Shown one piece after another: positions 32,110-38,188 of a stretch of DNA of 38,188 nt. The stretch covers positions 121,381 to 159,568 of the forward strand of contig CACRSC010000062.1 of assembly GCA_902651635.1 (NCBI GenBank). Reading direction: 5' to 3'. A program made the translations under genes and the position numbers. The DNA comes from Mastigamoeba balamuthi (Eukaryota; Evosea; Mastigamoebida; Mastigamoebidae). The notes under the pieces were generated by a model that was not told where the DNA came from, searched no databases, and saw only the letters and a list, made by a program, of their open reading frames with translations. Each line of letters starts with the position of its first letter. Positions within the stretch are counted from its first letter, which is position 1.

Positions 32110-32142
32110 CGCGGAGGGTTGCGCACTGAATCAATAGATTCG
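32110..32142 (-). promoter_or_regulatory. Conserved GAATCTATTGATT element upstream of copy 2
   Basis: On the minus strand the sequence GCGAATCTATTGATT ends about 19 nt before the ATG at 32109. The same 13-bp core, GAATCTATTGATT, occurs 24 nt before the ATG of copy 3. The surrounding sequence is not conserved, so the match is unlikely to be mere paralogy. It may be a core promoter or initiator. Confidence 0.5.
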
Positions 32143-32892
32143 CAACACATGTTATGCAGACACCCAGATGGAGCTCCTGCTCCCATCTCGGCCTTGCCCT
32201 CCTTCGCAGCCCAGAGCATTCTGATGCATTGTTTAGCGGACCTGACTCCTAACAACCCCAGCGTTACAGAGGAGCTGACGTAGCCACATTCACTGCTGGC
32301 TTCCTTTGGGAGGAGTATGAATGCTGGTTTTGGTGAGGCCCGGGCTGCACACGCACGAAAAAAATGCCCACACTTCGGGGGGCGCCATCATGGAAAACGG
32401 GACCAGTGGAGCATGATGCTCCGCAATTTCAACAGTGTCGAGGAGGATGCACCAGGGCCGCATCGAGCGGTGAGTAGTGTGGGTGATGTTGTTGGCTTCC
32501 ACTCACTAATTTCCTTGGTGACAATGCCCTCCTGATGACAGAATAGTCGTTCGCCCACAGTCTGAGAGTACTTTCAATAAGTTACCAGCTCTCCGTGCAC
32601 AGAATCCCTAGTTCTCGTCAACCAAGGGCAATGCCGCCACTGCCACGCTATGAACGGGTCAGTGCCCTGTTTCAGGACTGCAGAGGCCCTGGCAGGACCG
32701 GAAACGAGCCACGGAGCTTAACACAGTCACTGTAGTGATCCTATTGTTGGGTCCTGGAAACAGGCGGGAGCCGATTTGGAAACTGCGGAAATAGGCAGTA
32801 ACGTCACAAAGGCGAGTGTGCAGAGGAATTGGCCTTTTTCCTCAGCCATAAATATCTGAGCCCTCACCTCACAGAGAAGAACTCGCCACGCG
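32143..32892. other. Divergent intergenic region between copy 2 and the arrestin gene
   Basis: No supported gene. A short coding-like segment (RDQWSMMLRNFNSVEEDAPG at about 32400-32460) is followed by a GTGAGT, but no start and no downstream exon could be joined. A CATAAATA word lies at 32847-32854, about 40 nt before the arrestin start. Confidence 0.45.
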
Positions 32893-34226
32893 ATGGTGAA
32901 CATCAGCATCGAGCTCAATGGCCCTCACGTGCGGCAAATATAATTGCTGGATCATATAACCAGAACAGCCCCATGCAGGTGTTCGTGGCCGGTGAACGGC
33001 GACCAGTGGCAGGGAATGTGCGCGTGGCACTGTCATTTGCCATTCGGGCAAAGGAGATCCAGGTGCTACTGCGGGGCATCGTGAAGGGCGGGTGGACAGG
33101 GATCGGCGAAACCGGCCCAGAGCCCAGGTTTTCCAAGTACGAGTTCTTCAGGCGTGAGTCCATCACCAAGTGCGTTGACCCCATGATCCCCGCGGGTGAC
33201 ACAGTCTTCCCGTTCGACCTGGGAGCCCTCGATGGGGGAATGCCGCCGTCACACCACGAGTACAGGCCCCTGCTGAAGAATGAAGCAGGGTTCGTGCAGT
33301 ACATTCTTCAGGTGACCATCATCAGGCCCTTCTGGCCAAACAACAGCAGGTACGGGTTCCTGACTGTCCTGTCGCTGGGAATCCCGATGCAAATGCTGGT
33401 TGATTGGTGGGAGACCCTGGAGAATGGCATTTCGTTCGCACTTGACGACAATTCCTTCAAGCACCACATGCAGCAGCCTTCAGAAGAGGGCCTCAAGATG
33501 CCAGTAACCGTCCAGGCCAAGGTGACTTTGGGTGCTCCTAGCCGCTGGAGTGGTGACATCTCGGTATCTCTGAGCCTCCCGCGCACGACCTATTGCATTG
33601 GGGAGGTAATCAATTCAGTGATAAGCGTGGACAACAACAGCAACACAGTAATCACGGACGTCGAGATCAGGCTCTGCCAGCACTCAACCTGTGTCCCGGG
33701 GGATGAGCCCCCGATGTATGGAAACGCCACTACTCCAGGCAGGTGGTGCAGAGAGATCGCCAAGGTGCTGACAAGACAGTCGGTGGCACCCGGAGAACAG
33801 ACAGAGATGTCCGTGTTGGTCAGAGTTCCTGCTGTATCTGCAGGGTTTCTCTGTGGGGGGCCGTGCTTCATGATGATGTTCCACACGTTCGAGGTGGCCG
33901 TCAAGTACAGGGGGGCTGGACGCCCGTTGTGTGCTAGAGTCGTTCTGGAACTTAGGTGTGCTCCGAGGGGGGCAGAGGAGAGCATATCAGCACTCATCAG
34001 GACTCTCAAACCGGTATTTCCATGGAAGCTACGAAACTTTTCCGGCACTGTGAGGGGGCCCCACGTGCAGACTCTGTGCCTGCCCATCGAAAGAGCTTTT
34101 TCGTCGTCAGGGGCGCATATAGGAGGGCACGTGTATTCTCAAGACGATAAGCCAATGTGCCGTGAACCATGTTTCATTGCCGTGAACACACATGTCCCAG
34201 TCTGCAACAAGTTCGCACCCACATAA
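32893..34226 (+). CDS. Arrestin-fold (alpha-arrestin-like) protein
   Basis: Exons 32893-32928 and 32964-34226; 432 residues. The 35-nt intron (GTGCGG...AACCAG, phase 0) is the shortest in the window. Removing it joins MVNISIELNGPH to NSPMQVFVAGE and completes the first strands of the arrestin N domain. N domain, about 1-200: NVRVALSF, KEIQVLLRGIVKGGW, IPAGDTVFPFDL, PPS and GFVQYILQVTIIRP. C domain, about 215-390: ISVSLSLPRTTYCIGEVINS, VDNNSNTVITDVEIRL and GRWCREIAKV. This matches the family G-x-V and LP-S-F/Y pattern. Alpha-arrestins are adaptors that bind membrane receptors or transporters and bring ubiquitin ligases or trafficking factors. No PPxY motif is seen in the tail. No FYVE or C2 domain is attached, unlike some Dictyostelium members. 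Confidence 0.85.
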
Positions 34227-34275
34227 TAGCAAGTCCCAGGGAGAATGTAAAGAAAAATAGAGAATTACTATACGG

Positions 34276-34545
34276 TCACAATTGACACAAGTACAGTTCC
34301 ATTTTCTGCAGCTGCTCCGCCAGCAAATGCTGCTCATGCTGTCCAACGAGCATCAAGCAGTGCAGAGCGGGACTCGGACAACGCAAATTCCGGGGTCGTG
34401 GGCAGAGAGCGGTGCAGACCGTTTCGCTGTCGAGGGCACGGCCAGCGGCGAGGCGCAGAAAGTGCCAGCGGGACACAGCGACGCACGAGACGGGGCAGGG
34501 ACGCTTGGGGGCAGGCGCGCACGAAGACAGGCAAACCTGCACGAG
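34276..34545 (-). pseudogene. Fragment of a further repeat-family N-terminal domain
   Basis: The minus-strand frame LSSCAPAPKRPCPVSCVAV...SRWHFLRLAAGRALDSE aligns with copy 2 (LSSCSPAPQRPCPVSCVAVSRWRFLRIAAARALDSD) almost residue for residue, then drifts out of frame at CTALCPRPR. No repeats and no 5' half follow. It is bounded on its 5' side by a GA-rich simple repeat at 34544-34577. It is a truncated duplicate, closest to copy 2, lying between the arrestin gene and copy 3. Confidence 0.75.
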
Positions 34546-34744
34546 GAGAGAGAGAGAGAAAGAGAGACAGAAAGAGCAGCCTCATTCTGATCACGCTTGA
34601 AAACTGCCAGCGATAACCTGTCGGTGTTCCCTCCTGAAAGTGAACCAGTTGGTACCCAGTACCGAACTATCGTGAGTAATTTCTTCATGTGAAGGATAAA
34701 AACTGGGTGGCCAAGGTCGTCCAGCTCAGAACAGCAATACATGC

Positions 34745-36050
34745 CTAAATAGATGCCTTGTATAGCCACAGTCTGACCATCTCGACTTTGTCGCTGCGAC
34801 ACGCAGCAGAAAAACAGGTGAAAGAGTTGTGGTAGCCAATCTCTGCGTGGCCCAGGTTGTAGGGTGGCTGCCCCAGCAGACGCACCGTATCAATACTCCC
34901 CGACTTGCAGGCTTTCGCCAGGCAACGACAGAGCCATTCCCTGCTGAACTGGCTGTTGTACTTGCCAAGGGAAACGACTGCCTCCGGGCACCCCTCGAGA
35001 CACGCAGCGAGAAGCCCCTGGGCCAGTGCGCTGCTGCTGGCAGCTAAGTTGTACGGCTGTTCTGCGAGCACGTTGATGGCGTCAACGAGGTTCTCTCCGC
35101 ACGCGAAAATGAAGGCCGAGGTCAGTGCGTCAGGGTCTTCATCTGCGAGGCAGTAGGGCTGCTGCGCCAGGTCACGCACGATTTCCACATTACCACTGCC
35201 GACAGCAGCCTGCAGTGCCTCGCAGTCGTCGTGGCGTGCATGCACACTTGCGAGGCTGTACGGGGGCTGCGCGAGCCTGCGCACGACTTCAGAATTGCCT
35301 GAATCGCACGCAGCCACCAGTGCGACCGAGCCTCTGGCAGCTTCGATTGCCCCTGGGATGAAAGATCCGCTGGCCAGCAAGTCAAGAGCTGCAGAGAAGC
35401 CCACACGACAGGCCGCCTCGAGCAGAGAAAACCAGGCATCTGCAGAAACAGGAGCAGTGAGACGACCATATGGTTGTCTTATGCGCGTGCCACTATGATG
35501 GGCCAAGTGCTCCAGGACATCCGACATCATCGCCGAGCTGCCCGACTGCAGTGCTCCCAGCAAAGTAGACAACGTGGGACTCCACATCACACTATCCTGC
35601 TCTGTGTGCCACACCTCAGTCGTCACGCAAACAAGGGACACGCAGCGCACCTCTGTACTGTGATGCAACGGCGGCTGTGGAAGCCGCGATGCTGGGGCAG
35701 CGGGAGAGCGCAGCGACGACAGCGAGGAGCGTCGCAGAGTCCCTGTCCAGAGCGTGGGCAGCGGCCCTGCGCAGAGGCGCCCAGCGGGCCACAGCGGCAC
35801 ACGTGGCGGGGCACGGACACTGGGGCGAGCACGACGACAGCAAGAGGCGCACGAGGGAGGGCGACGAGGCCCCGGGGGAGCCGAGGCAGACAGCGCCCAG
35901 GGCAGCGGGCAGCGAGAGGGCCAGGGGCCCCAGGTCCTCGTCGCCAGGCACATGGGGCACCACCAGTGTCCGCAGCAGCCACGCCGTCTGCAGCAGCTCT
36001 CCCAGTGGCGCTCTTGTGCCACAATTGTCGTTCTCGCGCCGCTTGCTCAT
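34745..36050 (-). CDS. PPYSL-repeat family protein, copy 3 (ankyrin-like, short tail)
   Basis: Exons 36050-35651 and 35601-34745 with a 49-nt phase-1 intron; 418 residues. The N-terminal domain (LLQTAWLLRTLVVPHV, ATCAAVARWAPLRRAAAHAL, LLAVVAALSRCPSIAA) is followed by repeats: LASGSFIPG, SEVVRRLAQPPYSL, VEIVRDLAQQPYCL, VDAINVLAEQPYNL, LGKYNSQFS and IDTVRLLGQPPYNL. It ends with a half repeat, KVEMVRLWLYKASI. Compared with copy 2 it lacks the last two repeats and the cap, so the 3' end was lost or replaced. The sequence after the stop (to 34546) shows no further repeats. A GAATCTATTGATT element lies 24 nt upstream of the start. Confidence 0.8.
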
Positions 36051-36519
36051 CGGGCGAATTTTGGAGGTCGGGAAATCAATAGATTCTGCGATTTTCGTTC
36101 AACGAGTAGTTGTTATGGTGAGAAACATACAGAGGGGATCACGCCTGCCAGAATGACTTGAGCCACTGGTTCACATTCAAGGTGTTCTCGTTCATCGTGC
36201 GCCTTGTCTGATTTTTGAGGCTACTACTCTTATGGGTGGTTGGGCACTGCTTAAGATCGTTATGTGGCATGCCAACCACTTCTGTTTCCATGCAGGTTGG
36301 TGTCCCGCGGAGACCAACCACTCTGATGGTCTTGCAGACTCTATTTTCCACATCCCAAACCGCAGGTGTTTACTGAATAACCTGCACATCTCGGCGTTTG
36401 CCAACCTTGAGCAACATCGCCGTTTGAGAGGAGCCGCTGCTTATGAACGTGGGAAAGTCTTGGGGACAAGAACACAAATTGCGATTGAGGGAGAGCGCAT
36501 CGCCTCAGTGGCGTTCTTC
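36051..36519. other. Intergenic region between copies 3 and 4
   Basis: The first 36 bp hold the GAATCTATTGATT element of copy 3 (36074-36086). The rest has no supported gene. A near-perfect hairpin, GGTTGGTGTC and GAGACCAACC around a CCGCG loop, sits at about 36295-36319. Confidence 0.5.
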
Positions 36520-37950
36520 TCACACCTCCGCAGCCTCTGCAGAGGACGTGAACGAAGATGTCGACGCACCAGCAAGGGAGATGCTGTCACCCATGCAGTA
36601 CGGTGGCCCACGGAGAACCTGCACCGCCTCCTCTGACGCAGCTTTGCGCAGACCCATGCTTCTGGCAGTCTCTGCCTGCTCCCTGCCAAAGCACAGGGGC
36701 TCTTCGGCCAACACGCACAGCATCTCGGCGTTGCCCTGACTCGCAGACCGGGTCACAGCAGTCCCACACCTTGTGCTGTCCAGTTCGTCCTTGGTGACAC
36801 TGAAGGGAGGGCGGGCCAGCACCCTGACCACCTCGGCGTTGCCACTGTCAACGGCGCTGGTGAACGCTATCCCCACGACACGGGGACTGATGTCTGTGCA
36901 GCCCAGGCTGTATGGAGGCTGCGACAGCAGGTGCACCACATCGGAGAACCCATAGGTGCATGTCAGCGCCATGCATATCACCAGAAAACTCCTGTTGTAC
37001 AGGTTTGCGAACCGGCCCAGGGCCATGATGGCGTCAGGGCATCTGTGGAAGCATGCGCCATGCAGACTCCACTCCAGTGCTTTTATGTCATCTGCAACGT
37101 TGTAGGGCGGCTGCACAAGTGCATCTATAACAGCAGGGAAGTTTCGCCTGCTGGCCTCCTCAAGTGCGTACTGCAGTTTGCTCATATGCTGCTCAATGAA
37201 CCACCACTGGGGATCCTCTAGGGAGTCAGCAGTCTGTCGTACTGTGCTATCCTCATGCATTCCAGTGAGTGAGAACGGGGGCTGTGTGAGCCTGCACACA
37301 ACCTCCGCACTGCCCGAGCAGCAGGCAGCCTCCAATGCTGCAGATCCAGTGGCATCGTCAAGTTTACCCAGGGTGAATGGAGCACTGCACAGCATCTCAA
37401 GAGCATCAACAGAGCCCACACGACACGCGCCTTTGAGCAGATGAAGAGGGACACTGAAGGAAAGCAAGTCTGAGAGACCACTGCTGTCATCGACAGTGCA
37501 AACCGGGCTGCCCTGGCAGGCAAATAGGCCCACGACCTCCATCATCGTAGCAGATCTGCCGGACTGCAGTGCTCCCAGCATCAGCGATAGTGCAGGACTC
37601 CACACAACACAATTGACTCTGTGCCTCGCCAACTTCAGTCAGTACATTACATTACATCACACAGTGTACGTGACACCTCTGTACTCGAAGACGATGTGCG
37701 CTGCTACTGCCGCGATGCTGGGGCAGCAGGAGAGCGCAGAGCACATGGTGAGGAGCAGCGCAGAGTTTCTGTCGAGGGCATGGGCAGTGGCCCTGCACAG
37801 AGAGACCCAGTGGGACACAGTGACACATGTGGCGGAGCAGTGGTGCTAGGGGTCTGACAAGCATGAAGACAGCAACAGGCACACAAGGGAAAGCAACAGA
37901 GATGCAGGAAAGCCGAGGCAGACAGCACCCAGGGCAGCACGTCAAGCAAC
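36520..37950 (-). pseudogene. PPYSL-repeat family, copy 4, with broken 5' end
   Basis: The repeat exon 37616-36520 is fully open: SALEMLCSAPFTLG, AEVVCRLTQPPFSL, FPAVIDALVQPPYNV, SDVVHLLSQPPYSL, AEVVRVLARPPFSV, AEMLCVLAEEPLCF and the cap VQVLRGPPYCM. A 60-nt intron (37617-37676, phase 1) joins it to a first exon. There the frame AALGAVCLGFPASLLLSLVC...ATCVTVSHW...LLLTMCSALSCCPSIAA matches copy 3, but it is cut by TAG at 37846-37848 (SDP*HHCSATC). It has another stop immediately 5', and the first 50 or so residues of the domain are absent, replaced by GTAGCG-rich sequence. A shorter protein from an internal start could still be made. An insert of about 20 residues between repeats 2 and 3 (QWWFIEQHM) is unique to this copy. 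Confidence 0.75.
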
Positions 37951-37977
37951 GTAGCGGCACGTAGCGGACCCTGCCGC

Positions 37978-38063
37978 AGCAGTGCGTAGCGCAATGAATG
38001 AACTACGCGGCATAGCAGAGGGTCCACTGCATGCTGCTACGCATAAATACGCTACGCACTGCT
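37978..38063. mobile_element. Short inverted-repeat element next to the broken 5' end of copy 4
   Basis: A perfect 14-bp inverted repeat, AGCAGTGCGTAGCG at 37978-37991 and CGCTACGCACTGCT at 38050-38063, encloses 58 bp. Further GTAGCGG direct repeats lie at 37950-37967. It could be a MITE-like or foldback element and lies where the N-terminal coding sequence of copy 4 should be. No target-site duplication is evident, and the window ends at 38188. Confidence 0.45.
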
Positions 38064-38188
38064 ACATAACAATTGATTTCAGTGTAGCTTTCAGTAGGTG
38101 AGAGCTATCTAATTAACTGCCATCAAAAGGGCAGGCAGGTCATGTTTTCGCTTTTGGGGGAGAGGAGCCCAGCCAGGGCAGCAGAAAA
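38064..38188. other. Right-end sequence without a recognised feature
   Basis: An AACAATTGATTT site is at about 38069. No trace of the missing N-terminal domain of copy 4 is seen in this stretch. Confidence 0.4.

Noticed and set aside
32317-32535. Small plus-strand frame with a coding-like segment and a GTGAGT donor
   Set aside because: No downstream exon could be joined in phase, and the product has no recognisable feature; kept only as a remark in the intergenic entry.
34544-34577. GA-rich run as a possible regulatory GAGA site
   Set aside because: It is an ordinary simple repeat at the edge of a duplicated fragment, with no gene start nearby.

Overview
The window reads as nuclear DNA of a GC-rich, intron-bearing protist. 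Most genes are broken by short GT-AG introns, mostly about 35-120 nt, and joining them by hand restores single reading frames. The gene content (a membrane-anchored TKL-type kinase with a cysteine-rich ectodomain, a Cache-domain adenylyl cyclase, an arrestin-fold protein, a TMEM184-type protein, a KICSTOR subunit) suggests an amoebozoan. A GC-rich archamoeba such as Mastigamoeba or Pelomyxa is my guess; that is inference, not something read from a marker gene.

Layout. 1-1646: no convincing gene. 1647-3516: a small three-span membrane protein (+), an overlapping-stop neighbour (-) and a possible leucine-rich-repeat gene (+). 3540-6743 (-): receptor-like kinase. 6882-7203 (+): small two-repeat protein. 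7323-8919 (-): low-complexity probable nuclear protein. 8960-13042 (-): Cache/adenylyl cyclase gene, with its 3' end present twice around an N. 13337-13743 (-): small three-exon gene. 14008-15482 (-): secreted GH28 enzyme. 16538-19046 (+): KICS2/C12orf66 homologue. 19691-20057 (+): dead DDE transposase. 20129-21581 (+): vWA protein. 21686-23089 (+): transposase-like gene with an in-frame stop. 23279-24931 (+): first member of an ankyrin-like repeat family. 24932-25790: decayed coding sequence. 25792-27399 (-): TMEM184-type protein. 27898-30048 (-): ADP-ribosyltransferase/ZZ/MIB protein. 30568-32109 (-), 34745-36050 (-) and 36520-37950 (-): three more members of the repeat family, with a fragment of a further copy at 34276-34545. 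32893-34226 (+): arrestin-like protein.

The main discovery candidate is the repeat family. It has four members plus one fragment within 15 kb, all with a shared N-terminal helical domain followed by many repeats of about 36 residues carrying an EVVR-L-PPYSL core. The copies show birth and death: internal repeat expansion, a duplicated 5' end, a frameshifted tail, an in-frame stop and loss of the 5' end next to a short inverted-repeat element. Other notable points are two AG|GCACGC...AG (GC-AG) introns that coding homology forces, a KICSTOR subunit in what looks like a free-living protist, a recurrent TCAATTGA-type palindrome in introns and flanks, and three single Ns, two of which break genes and vanish cleanly while the third marks an unmerged 1.25-kb contig overlap.

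No operons, CRISPR arrays or rRNA genes are visible, and I recognised no tRNA by eye. Exon limits are my own manual splice calls, checked by summing exon lengths to a multiple of three; no alignment or transcript was available.
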